Positions 34,362 through 43,500 of a stretch of 64,000 bases of DNA are shown here, in pieces. The stretch spans positions 23,758 to 87,757 of the forward strand of contig JAEEIJ010000051.1 in assembly GCA_016281315.1 (NCBI GenBank), read 5' to 3'. Position 1 is the stretch's first letter. Each line of letters starts with the position of its first letter. This DNA is from Bacteroidales bacterium (GTDB taxonomy: Bacteria > Bacteroidota > Bacteroidia > Bacteroidales > UBA932). Made by a program: the position numbers and the translations under genes. The notes below the pieces were generated by a model that was not told the origin of the DNA, searched no databases, and was given only the letters and a program-made list of their open reading frames with translations.

Positions 34362-35283
34362 TTCCTTTCGAGGGCTGGTGAGAGAAACTGCGGCGGGGGC
34401 CTTCGGCCTCCAGCCAATACTCGTGGTCAAAGGCATCGCCGGGGTAGCGGTACGCGCCCTCGTGGCCGATGCCGAACGCCATATAGGTAATGGGCAGCCC
34501 CATCTCCAGAAACATCTTTTCGTAGAAGGTCTGGACCTCGGTAACCGCACTTAAGTCCATCGGGAGGGCACACTCATCCCCAAATCGCCTTCGCTTCGCT
34601 TCGGCCCCTCCCACTGCGCCTTCGGCTTGTGGGCCCCTCCCTCTTACGTGGCCGAGGGTGGCCACGGATTTGGGGACGAGTGTGCCCTCCCGATAGACAT
34701 CCGTGCTACAGATGTATACCGGCAACCCATTGACCTTACAAACCGCCTGGGTGTATTCGTAGAGATAGCGGGAATCGGTTTTTAGATGAATCAGGCCCTC
34801 CGGCTTCAGGAACTTGCGGTAGCGCTCCAGAAAAAGAGGCGAGGAGAGGCGGGCGTTCTCGCTGCCGCGAAGCTGCGGATCCGAGAAGGTGAGCCAGATT
34901 TCCGAGACCTCGGAAGGGCCGAAGAAGGCTTCGATGAACTCGATGCGGGTGCGCAGGAAAGCCACGTTCGGGAGAGCGTTCTCGGTGGCATACTTCGCCC
35001 CTTTCCAGAGCCGGGCGCCCTTGATGTCCACGCCGATGTAATTGATTTCCGGATGCCTTAACGCCAGGGCGATGGTGTAATCCCCTTTCCCACAGCCCAG
35101 TTCCAGCACGATGGGATGGTCGTTACCGAACATCTCGCGGCCCCATCGGCCTTTGATGGCGTGGTCCCGCACCCGGAGCGCCTTGCTGCCGGGCTCCTTG
35201 TCCAGGATGGCTTCGGCCGATGGCTGCAGCAGACAGCGGAAGGTCTCGTTCTCCGCGAATTTCTTCAGCTTGCCGTGTCCCAT
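34351..35283 (-). CDS. trmB: tRNA (guanine-N7-)-methyltransferase TrmB, with a repeat-coded insert
   Basis: The product has 310 residues, longer than the usual 220-260 for the family. The SAM-binding motif IVLELGCGKGDYTIALA, LRTRIEFIEAFF, the catalytic-site SEIWLTFSDPQ and the TFYE motif near residue 258 are all present. The enzyme makes m7G46 in tRNA. Between the CSTDVYRE segment and the TFYE region lie about 45 residues coded by a palindromic element (34559-34694). The frame stays open through it, so the enzyme may be intact with a longer surface loop, but activity cannot be assumed. It is the last gene of the trxA-trmB operon. Confidence 0.9.
   Translation of the reverse strand: MGHGKLKKFAENETFRCLLQPSAEAILDKEPGSKALRVRDHAIKGRWGREMFGNDHPIVLELGCGKGDYTIALALRHPEINYIGVDIKGARLWKGAKYATENALPNVAFLRTRIEFIEAFFGPSEVSEIWLTFSDPQLRGSENARLSSPLFLERYRKFLKPEGLIHLKTDSRYLYEYTQAVCKVNGLPVYICSTDVYREGTLVPKSVATLGHVRGRGPQAEGAVGGAEAKRRRFGDECALPMDLSAVTEVQTFYEKMFLEMGLPITYMAFGIGHEGAYRYPGDAFDHEYWLEAEGPRRSFSHQPSKGIRT
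34559..34694. repeat. Palindromic 136-bp element inserted in trmB
   Basis: A 28-bp end ATCGGGAGGGCACACTC... at 34559-34586 is repeated in inverted form at 34667-34694 with one mismatch. The middle contains further hairpins, such as CGTGGCC...GGCCACG (34648-34667). No gene lies inside and no target duplication is obvious. It looks like a MITE or REP-type repeat. I did not see a second copy in this window. Confidence 0.75.
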
Positions 35284-35285
35284 AA

Positions 35286-35690
35286 CTATTGCCTCTTCGT
35301 TACAACACCTACCCCCCGAAGCCCTGTCGGCGGCTCCACCGGGGTGACCGTGAGGGCCCAGACGCCGCGCTCGGAAGGCGCCACGCCGGAGCGGTACGGC
35401 ACGCAGGCTTCGTGGGAGAAGAAAGAGGTCCCGGCCTGCAAAAGAAGATACACCGTTTCCGTAAAAACGGCCTCCGAGGGGGCTGTCCAGGTGACGTCCA
35501 GCGCCAGTTCCGCAGGCGCATCAAGGGCGTCTACGCGGCTGAAGAGGCTGATATCCCACACTGCCGTGCTGTCGCTCAGGTCGAGCGCAAAGGCGTACGG
35601 ACCGGGAGCCGCGATGAACTGCTCCACCGAAGCGGGCTGCCGGCAGGCAAAGGCCAGAAAGACCAAAGTTATTAGGGGGAACCGTTTCAC
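35286..35690 (-). CDS. gldH: GldH-like lipoprotein
   Basis: The product has 134 residues with a lipobox at Cys16 (LAFAC). The pattern CRQPASVEQFIAAPGPYAFA, then DISLFSRVDA and a C-terminal GVWALTVTPVEPPTGLRGVG, resembles GldH, a lipoprotein of the gliding machinery that also occurs in non-gliding Bacteroidales. It is a little shorter than typical GldH (150-165). Its position directly after the PSP1/RicT gene is the usual one in this order. The start overlaps the ricT stop by 4 nt. Confidence 0.75.
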   Translation of the reverse strand: MKRFPLITLVFLAFACRQPASVEQFIAAPGPYAFALDLSDSTAVWDISLFSRVDALDAPAELALDVTWTAPSEAVFTETVYLLLQAGTSFFSHEACVPYRSGVAPSERGVWALTVTPVEPPTGLRGVGVVTKRQ

Positions 35691-36820
35691 TGTTTCTTCT
35701 TGCGCCGACGGTTCTTCCTGCGCTTTTCCGGATCGAAGCGGTTGATGGCGTCTTCGCCCTGGCCGGTGATGAACTCCGGCGTAGCCACCACTTCCTGCTT
35801 GAGCGTGGCGGGCTTTTCCCCGCGGCGGTTCATCGCCTGGATCTGACGCACTTCATCGGCCGACAAAGGGAACACCTGCGTCAGGGACCCTTTTTCGTAG
35901 GAGAAGTAGAGGGTTTCGGCCAGGATGTCGGTCTTGACGAGCCAGGCCTGTCCGTCCCCGAATTCCAGCGGCTCGCTCACCCGCGGAATGCGCGACTGGG
36001 CATCGAGATATGCCTCCACCTCATAGTTGAGGCAGCATTTGAGCTTGCCGCACTGCCCCGCCAGTTTCTGCGGGTTCAGCGACAGGTCCTGCGCCCGGGC
36101 GGCCGCCGTGGAGATGGACTTGAACTCCGTCACGTAGTTGGCGCAGCACAGTTCCCGGCCGCAGACGCCCAGGCCGCCGATGAGGCCGGCCTCCTGGCGC
36201 GCGCCAATCTGCTTCATCTCCACGCGGATGTGGAATTCCTCCGCGAAGTCCTTGATGAGCTGGCGGAAGTCCACGCGGCCATCGGCAATATAATAGAAGA
36301 TGGCCTTGGTGCCGTCGCCCTGGAACTCCACGTCGCCGATTTTCATCTCCAGCCCCAGATTGGCGGCCAGGACGCGGGCGCGAATCATCGTTTCCTGCTC
36401 GCGGGCGATGGCTTCCTGCCAGCGCTGGATGTCGAAGGGACGGGCCTTGCGGTAGATCTTGCGCAGTTCCTGCTTCTCGGGGTCCACGCCCTTGCACTTC
36501 ATCTGCCGGCCCACCACGGGACCTTCCAGGGTGACGATGCCCAGGTCGTGGCCGCTCGCGGCCTCCACCACCACCAGGTCCCCGGTCTTGATGCTCTGGC
36601 CGCTGGCGTTGATGTAAATTCCCTTGCGGGTGTTCTTGAAGCGGACTTCGTAGTAGTCGTTGAACTGCTCCTGGGCGATGCCCTTGAGCGTATCGTATAC
36701 CTCCAGTTTGCAGCAGCCGTGCCGGTAGCGGATATCCTGCGCGCCGGTTTCCTCGTCCGTGGCTACCGAGCAGCCGCGGAAGCAGTCGAACTGGATGGAT
36801 TCGTTGGAATAATCTGTCAT
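35687..36820 (-). CDS. ricT: RicT/PSP1 family iron-sulfur protein
   Basis: The product has 377 residues with the PSP1 core: DVEFQGDGTKAIFYYIADGR, then GLGVCGRELCCANYVTEF and AGQCGKLKCCLNYE, the cysteine motifs that bind an iron-sulfur cluster in RicT (YaaT). In Bacillus the RicAFT complex affects RNA maturation and phosphorelay; in Bacteroidetes only RicT is usual. The C-terminus is highly basic (KRRKNRRRKKKQ), which would suit nucleic-acid binding. It overlaps the delta' gene upstream and gldH downstream by 4 nt each. Confidence 0.85.
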   Translation of the reverse strand: MTDYSNESIQFDCFRGCSVATDEETGAQDIRYRHGCCKLEVYDTLKGIAQEQFNDYYEVRFKNTRKGIYINASGQSIKTGDLVVVEAASGHDLGIVTLEGPVVGRQMKCKGVDPEKQELRKIYRKARPFDIQRWQEAIAREQETMIRARVLAANLGLEMKIGDVEFQGDGTKAIFYYIADGRVDFRQLIKDFAEEFHIRVEMKQIGARQEAGLIGGLGVCGRELCCANYVTEFKSISTAAARAQDLSLNPQKLAGQCGKLKCCLNYEVEAYLDAQSRIPRVSEPLEFGDGQAWLVKTDILAETLYFSYEKGSLTQVFPLSADEVRQIQAMNRRGEKPATLKQEVVATPEFITGQGEDAINRFDPEKRRKNRRRKKKQ

Positions 36821-37800
36821 TGATTCTGGAATGTATATAATTGATTCACCAGGTTGGTGAAGAGGATTTTCTGACTTACGTTGCGCTCGATCAGGAGCTG
36901 GGCGCGGTCCAGGGCGGCAAGGGCCTTCCGGGGGAAGGTGGGTTTCAAAGCCTGCGCCAGGGGCCGGTAATACCCTTCCGTCCCCTCCGGCATCCGGGCC
37001 AGGGACGGGTCTTTCTGCAGCATAAAGATGCGCCGGAGGTCCTCCCCGGCCAGTTTGCAGAACTGTTTCTGCTGTTCACGCACCTTCAGGTCCGCCAGGG
37101 CTTCGGCCGTTTCGAGGGCCTTCAGGAGATCCCTGGCCAGCACGGCGTCCAGCACGTCGTGGAAGAGGTCCGAGAGGACCACGTTCCCCGCGGCTTCGGC
37201 GCTGTGGACGGCGGCATCGGCCTCCGGGGAAAGCGGCTGCACGCGGATGTGAAGGCAGCGCGAGGCGATGGTCACGAGCACCTTTTCCGGCGCGTGGGTG
37301 ATGAGGAGGAAGAGCGTCTGCTGCGGGGGCTCCTCCACCATTTTCAGAAGGGCGTTCGCGGCTTGCGGATTCATCTTCTCCGGGAGATAGAGCACCACGG
37401 TGCGCCACCCGCCTTCCACGGCCGAAAGGGACAGCCGTTCCAGGATGCTGCGGGCCTCGTTAACGGAAATGTTGCTCTGCTTCCCTTCGATGCCGATGGC
37501 CGTGTAAAGCTCGTTTTCGAAGAAATAGGGATTCTCCAGGAGGAGTTCCCGGAAAGGGCCGATGAACTGGAGCGAGACGGGTTTGTCCGGCCCGGCCACC
37601 GGGAAGATGAAATGGATGTCCGGGTGGATGAGCTTCCCTACGCGGGGATTGCCGCCGTAGAGCTGCTCCAGGAAGTCGATGGCAATGGGGAAAGCCCCGC
37701 CGCCGTCGTCCTCGTGCAGGAGGATGGCGTGGGGCACGTGACCGCTCTGAGCCATCTGGTGGAAGGCCTTCACGATTTCCGTATTGCCGTAAATCTGCAT
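36817..37800 (-). CDS. holB: DNA polymerase III delta' subunit
   Basis: The product has 327 residues of clamp-loader AAA+ type: MNPQAANALLKMVEEPPQQT matches the strongly conserved NALLKxLEEPP motif, and CLHIRVQPLS follows the sensor 1 region. The P-loop is absent (HEDDGGGAFPIA in its place), and the usual zinc-binding cysteines are missing, so this is a non-ATPase delta' that acts structurally in loading the sliding clamp. It abuts the polyprenyl synthase gene with no gap and overlaps ricT by 4 nt. Confidence 0.85.
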   Translation of the reverse strand: MQIYGNTEIVKAFHQMAQSGHVPHAILLHEDDGGGAFPIAIDFLEQLYGGNPRVGKLIHPDIHFIFPVAGPDKPVSLQFIGPFRELLLENPYFFENELYTAIGIEGKQSNISVNEARSILERLSLSAVEGGWRTVVLYLPEKMNPQAANALLKMVEEPPQQTLFLLITHAPEKVLVTIASRCLHIRVQPLSPEADAAVHSAEAAGNVVLSDLFHDVLDAVLARDLLKALETAEALADLKVREQQKQFCKLAGEDLRRIFMLQKDPSLARMPEGTEGYYRPLAQALKPTFPRKALAALDRAQLLIERNVSQKILFTNLVNQLYTFQNQ

Positions 37801-38775
37801 TTATCTGTCTCTCTGCCGTACGAAGGCGGCAAGTTCTGCAAGATACGATTTTTCTTTGGATTCCGGAAGGGGTTCCAGACAGGAAACCGCCTTTTGCAGC
37901 CAGAAATCCATCTTTCCTATCGCGAGGGCCACGCCGTCCTTGGCCGCCACGAAGGCGCGGACCTCTTCCGCATTGCCGGGATTGGCCGCCATTCCGGCCA
38001 CCAGGGAGCGGATGTGCGCAGCTTCATCAGCCGATGCCTTTTCCAGCGCACACAATAGCGGCTGGGTGATTTTCCCTTCCAGGAGATCGATGCCCACGGG
38101 CTTGCCGATTTCCTCGCCGGCGTAGTCCAGGATGTCGTCGGAGATCTGGTAGGCGATGCCCATCGCCCGGGCGTACGGGCCCAGGGCCGATTCCGCCTCC
38201 TTCGAGCCGTTCACCGAAATGACCGCCGCCAGCGCCGCCGCCTCAAAGAGGGACGCCGTCTTGCAGAAGATGATGCGGAGGTAGTCCTCCTCGGTGGTAT
38301 CGGCCGTGGAAGCCTTCTCCATCTGGAGCATCTCCCCTTCCGCGAGGTGACCCAGCGTCTCGGCCATAATGCGGAGAACCCGGTTCACGTCCGAATCCGA
38401 TCCCAGCACCAGCTGCAGGCACTGGACCACCCAGTAGTCGCCGATGAGCACCGACGCACTGCCGCTCAGCAGGGACGCCACCGTGGGGAGGCCGCGGCGT
38501 TCGGCCGCCCCGTCCACCACGTCGTCGTGCAGGAGGGTGGCATTGTGGAGGAGTTCCGTGGCCGATGCATAGCGGACGGTGTCCTCCGTGGGTTTCCCGG
38601 CCGCGCCGGCGCAGAGAAGGCCCAGCATCGGGCGCAGCATCTTCCCGGGATGTTCCCGGAGCATCCGGTTCGTGCGGTCCAGGAGCGGGATATCGCTCGC
38701 AAGGACGCGCGCGATGCACGCGTCCACCTGTTCCAGCCCGGGGGCCAGATAGGCTTTGATCTCGTTCAGGTCCAT
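37801..38775 (-). CDS. Polyprenyl diphosphate synthase
   Basis: The product has 324 residues. The first aspartate-rich motif reads LLHDDVVDGAAERRG and the second ISDDILDYAG; KMLRPMLGLL and GKITQPLLC are further landmarks. It belongs to the trans-prenyl synthases that make the long side chain of menaquinone from farnesyl diphosphate and isopentenyl diphosphate; chain length cannot be read reliably from the sequence. The final quinone step is coded elsewhere in the window (ubiE, 52820-53518). It abuts both neighbours without gaps. Confidence 0.9.
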   Translation of the reverse strand: MDLNEIKAYLAPGLEQVDACIARVLASDIPLLDRTNRMLREHPGKMLRPMLGLLCAGAAGKPTEDTVRYASATELLHNATLLHDDVVDGAAERRGLPTVASLLSGSASVLIGDYWVVQCLQLVLGSDSDVNRVLRIMAETLGHLAEGEMLQMEKASTADTTEEDYLRIIFCKTASLFEAAALAAVISVNGSKEAESALGPYARAMGIAYQISDDILDYAGEEIGKPVGIDLLEGKITQPLLCALEKASADEAAHIRSLVAGMAANPGNAEEVRAFVAAKDGVALAIGKMDFWLQKAVSCLEPLPESKEKSYLAELAAFVRQRDR

Positions 38776-39306
38776 TCAGTCAAAACAGGCGATGAGTTCC
38801 GCCACCGTGCGGGGGAAGAACACCAGGTCCCGGTCTTCCGGCTCCAGCATCCCCTCCTGCACCAGATGGTCCAGCAGGGCGATGAAAGGGTCGAAGAAGC
38901 CCTCATAGTTGAAGGCGAAAAGCTTCCCCTCGTAGCGGTGGAGCTTGACCAGCGTGTGGGTTTCGATGAGTTCGTCCAGCGTGCCGATTCCGCCCGGCAG
39001 GGCGATGGCGGCGCAGGTTCCTTCACGCATATATTCCTTGCGGGTGGACATACTCTCCGTAAAGACCACCTCCGTCACGTCGGGATTTTCCAGCCCCTTC
39101 ATAAAGGAAGGAAGCACGCCGATGTGCCGGCCGCCGCAGCGCACCGATTCGTCGGTGATGGCGCCCATCAGCCCCACCTTTCCGCCGCCGGAAAGGATGG
39201 TGTAATTTAAAGCGTGCAGCGCGCGAACTACTTCACGCGCTGCCGCATTGTACTTTTCGTCCACTTTCGTGCTCGCGGCACAAAAGATGGCTACCTTTTT
39301 ATCCAT
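38776..39306 (-). CDS. LOG family protein (cytokinin riboside monophosphohydrolase-like)
   Basis: The product has 176 residues with the two LOG motifs: STRKEYM (Arg-x-x-x-M region) and PGGIGTLDELIE (PGGxGTxxE). These enzymes release the base from nucleoside 5'-monophosphates; in bacteria the physiological substrate is often AMP or unknown. The frame runs upstream to 39426, but ATG 39306, which overlaps the stop of the barrel gene as TAATG, gives the correct N-terminus (MDKKVAIFCAAST). Confidence 0.9.
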   Translation of the reverse strand: MDKKVAIFCAASTKVDEKYNAAAREVVRALHALNYTILSGGGKVGLMGAITDESVRCGGRHIGVLPSFMKGLENPDVTEVVFTESMSTRKEYMREGTCAAIALPGGIGTLDELIETHTLVKLHRYEGKLFAFNYEGFFDPFIALLDHLVQEGMLEPEDRDLVFFPRTVAELIACFD

Positions 39307-39899
39307 TAAAAGAAGAAGCCGACAGAGATCTTGATACCCTGATAGTTGCCGTTCTTGATGGTTTCCTGAACGCCGTCCAGCGCCGTTGCATCGGCCGTGG
39401 CGAGGGCTCCCATATTCTTGAACCACTGGATCTTCACCTGGAAATTCTGCAGGAAATCCACGCCGGCACCCACGCCGAAGCCATATTCCAGCTTATTCAG
39501 GACATCCTGGCGATTCTCCCAAGTTTCGTTACCGTATACCTGATAGCCGATGAAAGGTTCGGCCACCACGAACGGGCGGGCGACCATCAGGTCCAGACCC
39601 AGCTGCAGGCCCACGGAGGCCTCTACGTAACCGGTCCTGTATTCGAGGGAATTGATGCCTTCCTTGTCCCAGACATTCGTGCCCTTCATATTGTAGGCCA
39701 CGGCGGGCTGAACGGTGAGGGGACCGAAATCCATCTTATAAGCGACACCGGCGTGCCAGAGGCTGGCGGTCTTTACGTCTTCGATGGCACCCTGGGCGTT
39801 GGTAGCCGAGGAGGTGTAACCGGCAAAGATACCGATCTGGGCGTGGGCCATCGTGGCGGACACGACGACCGCGGCCAGTACAGTTAAAAGTTTTTTCAT
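39306..39899 (-). CDS. Outer-membrane beta-barrel protein (porin-like)
   Basis: The product has 197 residues with a signal peptide ending AHAQ. The mature chain consists of alternating strands (IGIFAGYTSSATNA; FGPLTVQPAVAYNMKG; FGVGAGVDFLQNFQVKIQWF) and ends ISVGFFF, the usual terminal aromatic strand. It resembles the PorT-family or OmpW-size barrels of Bacteroidetes. It lies 13 nt after trxA and is translationally coupled to the LOG gene. Confidence 0.75.
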   Translation of the reverse strand: MKKLLTVLAAVVVSATMAHAQIGIFAGYTSSATNAQGAIEDVKTASLWHAGVAYKMDFGPLTVQPAVAYNMKGTNVWDKEGINSLEYRTGYVEASVGLQLGLDLMVARPFVVAEPFIGYQVYGNETWENRQDVLNKLEYGFGVGAGVDFLQNFQVKIQWFKNMGALATADATALDGVQETIKNGNYQGIKISVGFFF

Positions 39900-39912
39900 A
39901 ATGTGATTGGGT

Positions 39913-40227
39913 TTATAAGTTAGCGTTAATCTTATCGACGAGAACGTTCTTGGGCATCGCGCCCACGGTTTTGTCCACCAGTTCGCCGTTCTTGAAGAAC
40001 AGCAGCGTGGGAATGCTCATAATGCGGTACTGGGCGGCGATTTCATCGGCGTCGTCCACGTTCACTTTCACCACCTGGATTTCATCCGGCATTTCTTCCT
40101 CTACCTCATCCAGAATGGGCGTGAGCATACGACACGGGCCGCACCACGTGGCCCAGAAATCTACAATGACGAGTTTCTCGCTTTCGAGAAGCTCCGCGAA
40201 ATTATCGTTGGATGCTACTTTTGCCAT
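39913..40227 (-). CDS. trxA: Thioredoxin
   Basis: The product has 104 residues, the full family length, with the active site DFWATWCGPCRMLTPILDEV and the cis-proline segment YRIMSIPTLLFFKNGE. It is a cytoplasmic dithiol reductant. A TATATTTG box lies 21 nt upstream (40249-40256), so it starts the operon trxA to trmB. The RND operon ends just before it. Confidence 0.97.
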   Translation of the reverse strand: MAKVASNDNFAELLESEKLVIVDFWATWCGPCRMLTPILDEVEEEMPDEIQVVKVNVDDADEIAAQYRIMSIPTLLFFKNGELVDKTVGAMPKNVLVDKINANL

Positions 40228-40248
40228 TATTTCAATGTATTAGTCCTG

Positions 40249-40256
40249 CAAATATA
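40249..40256 (-). promoter_or_regulatory. -7 box for the trxA-trmB operon
   Basis: TATATTTG on the minus strand, 21 nt upstream of ATG 40227 and 16 nt downstream of the stop of the small PII-like gene. Confidence 0.65.
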
Positions 40257-40271
40257 AGCATTTTTTTAAAA

Positions 40272-40565
40272 CTACAGGGCGTCGTCCACGGGGAGGGACC
40301 AGGCGCGGAGGCCGAGGTCCGGGTTGGCGGCGTCCTTCTGCCGGAGAGCGTCCATCACCTGCGGGGCCAGGGAATCTTCCACCACGCTCAGCAGGGCGTG
40401 GTTCTGTGTGGGCCAGGCGTGATTCCCGAGGTGGGGTTCGCCGGAGACGCTTCCGCGGCCGCCGATTTCTTCCCACACGGTGTACCCGCGCTGCCCGAAT
40501 CCTTCCAGGAGATCCACGATTTCCTGGTTATAGGCCTGATTGTATGCTACGAAGATTGCTTTCAT
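40272..40565 (-). CDS. Small protein linked to RND efflux, possibly PII-like
   Basis: The product has 97 residues: MKAIFVAYNQAYNQEIVDLL, then RGYTVWEEIGGRGSVSGEPH and LGNHAWPTQNHALLSVVED. The pattern beta-alpha-beta with a Gly-rich loop resembles PII/CutA ferredoxin-like proteins. Short proteins of this type occur at the ends of RND operons in Bacteroidetes, but the function is not known. It overlaps the permease gene by 4 nt, so it is made with the pump. A regulatory role is inference. Confidence 0.55.
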   Translation of the reverse strand: MKAIFVAYNQAYNQEIVDLLEGFGQRGYTVWEEIGGRGSVSGEPHLGNHAWPTQNHALLSVVEDSLAPQVMDALRQKDAANPDLGLRAWSLPVDDAL

Positions 40566-43500
40566 ACCTTCTTTTTACGTTTTTCACGGCGTTCTGAAAG
40601 GCCGCAGTACAGCACCGGGATGAGCACCAGGGTGATGAGCGTGGAAATGCTTAGACCCCAGGCCACGGTGGTACCCAGGCCCCTCCACATTTCGGAGCCC
40701 TCGCCGCGGCCCAGGGCCAGCGGGAGCATACCCAGCACGGTGGTGAGGGTGGTCATCAGGATGGGGCGCAAACGGGCGCGGGCCGCCGTGACGGAGGCCT
40801 CGCGGGCCGTGTATCCGCGTTCCTGCAGGAGGATGGTATAGTCGATGAGCACGATACCGTTCTTCACCACGATACCCAGCAGGATGATGATGCCGATGAG
40901 CGACATCACTCCCAGGGCCAGGCCGGCCGTCATATTGCCCAGCGCCACGCCCACCAGGGCGAACGGGATGGAGAACATAATGACGAACGGACCCAGGAAA
41001 CTCTCGAACTGGGAGGCCATCACCATATATACCAGAATGACGATCAGCAGGGCCAGGAGGATCATATCGGCAAACATATCCTTCTGCTCCTCATAGTCGC
41101 CGCCGATGACCCAGCTGAGGCCCTGCGGCAGCGGATTCCGGGACAGTTCGTCCTGCACGAAGGCCACGCCGTCGCTGAGGGCGTATCCCTTGGCCATAAT
41201 CCCGGTCACGCTGATGTAGCGGTCGCGGTTCTTGCGCTGGATGGTGGGCGGAACCTTCGTCTCTACGATGCGGCCCAGGTCCCGCACGCGGATGGACTGG
41301 CCCATCGCATTCATAATGCTGATGTTCTCGATGTCCTCCGTGCTGGTGCGGAATTCCGGCGCATAACGCACGCGGATGTTGTATTCCTCGCCGTCCTCAC
41401 GGTAGAAGGAGGCCACGGTGCCGGACATAGCGGCCGATACAGCCGCCGCGGCCGTGACCGACGACAGCCCGTTGAGGGCCAGTTTCTCACGGTCGAAGTC
41501 CACCTCGTATTCGGGCGTATACTGGTCGCGGGACAGGATGGCCTGCACGAAGAGACCGCTGTCCATCATCTTCTGCCGCATATCACGGGCGGCGGCTTCG
41601 GTCTCGCCGAAGTCGTAGCCGTAGATTTCCAGCTGCACCGACGAACGGCCGCCCATTCCCATTCCGCCTTCGTTCACGTTGAAGCGCTGGAGTTCAGGGA
41701 AGAGTTTAAGGTCGGCCCGGATCACATCGGCGATCTCGCTCACGCTGCGCTCGCGCTTTTCCATCGAGCCGATGTTGATGTTCATCGAGATGAGGTAGGT
41801 GCCGTTGCTCTGCATCGAGGCGAAGGCGTTCTCGCTGTCCGCCTGGCCGAAGCTGTAACTGAGGACCTTGATTTCGGGGACATCGGCACAGATCTTATCG
41901 TAGATGCGCGCGGCCACTTCCCGGGTGACGTCCTGCGCCGTGCCGATGGGCAGCTCGATGGAAGCGCGGATGCGTCCGGTGTCCTGCGCCGGAAAAAACT
42001 CCGTCTTCATCTTGGGCGCGTAAAGGACCAGCACGCCGACGAAAATGAGCACCGCCGCCACCACGATGAGAATCTTGTGACGCATACACCAGGCGATGAG
42101 GCGGGAATAGCCGGCCGATATGCCGTCCAGCGCCTTGTTCACCGGAACGAAGATGGCTTTATAGACCTTATTGGTGGTGGGCTTGTTGTTCAGCAGGAGG
42201 GCGCACAGCATCGGGACCAGCGTGAGGGCCGCCGTGGTGGAGACGATCATAATGATGCTCACGATCCAGCCCAGCTGGCGGAACATCATACCGGCCATAC
42301 CGGAAATCATCGTCAGGGGCAGGAACACGCAGAGCATTGTGAGCGTGGAGGCGATGACCGAGATACCTACCTCGGCCGTGCCGTGCACCGCCGCTTCTTT
42401 GGGCTTTTCGCCCCGTTCCAGGTGCGACGACACGTTCTCCAGCACCACGATGGCGTCGTCCACCACCATACCGATCGCAATGGACAGGGCACTCATCGAG
42501 ATGATGTTGAGCGTGTTGCCCGTCGCATACAGGTACAGCAGCGAAGCCAGCAGGGCGATGGGGATGGAAAGCACCACGATGAGAGTGCCTTTGAGCCGTC
42601 CCAGGAACAGGAACACCACCAGCATCACCACCAGGAAGGTGATGAGGATGGTCTCCTTCAGCGAGCCGATGGTGCGGAGAATGTTGTCCGAGCTGTCCAC
42701 CACCGTCTTGATATGGATGTCCGAGGGGAGGTTCCGCTGGAGGTTCGCCAGGGCGGCCTTCACCTTTCGGATCACATCCACGGTGTTGTAGCCGGACTGC
42801 TTCTGGATGATGATCTGGGCGCCGCGGACACCGTTCGTATAGGATTCCTGCGACTTTTCCTCCACGGTATCGGCAATGCGGGCGACATCCCTTAAATAGA
42901 CAGTACCACCGTTATAGGAGCCCAGGACCACGTCCAGCAGCTCCTGCGGGTCGGAGAACTCCTTCTTGATGCGGAGGGTATAGGTCTCCGAGCCGATGTC
43001 GATGCTGCCGGAAGGGACGTTGCGGTTTTCCGCCGCTATGATCTGGGCGATGGCCGATATGGATAGTTTGTAGGCCTCCAGCCTGGAAGGGTCCACATAG
43101 ACCTGGATCTCGCGCTTGGGGGCGCCGGAGACCGACACGGTACCTACACCCGTCACACGGGCCAGGGGCGTTGCGACCCGTTCATCCAGGATCTTGTCCA
43201 GCGCGCTCACGCTCTGATCGGCCGTAGCCGAAAGGATCATAATGGGCATATCGTCCGCGCTGAACTTGAAGAGGTAGGGTGCCGATGCGCCGTCCGGGAT
43301 GCTCTGGCTGATCATATCCAGCTTGTCCCGGACGTCGTTCGTGGCGTCTTCTATGGGCGTTCCGTACTCGAATTCCAGGGTGAGAACCGCGATGTTCTCG
43401 CGGGAATTGGACGTAATGTCCTTCAGGTTGGGCACGCCGTTGAGAGCGTTCTCCAGCACTTTCGTGAGGTTGTTCTCCACGTCTTCGGCCGATGCCCCCG

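Noticed and set aside
34351..35283. trmB as a pseudogene
   Set aside because: The insert keeps the frame open, and SAM-binding, catalytic-region and TFYE motifs are present on both sides, so it is kept as a coding gene with an insert.
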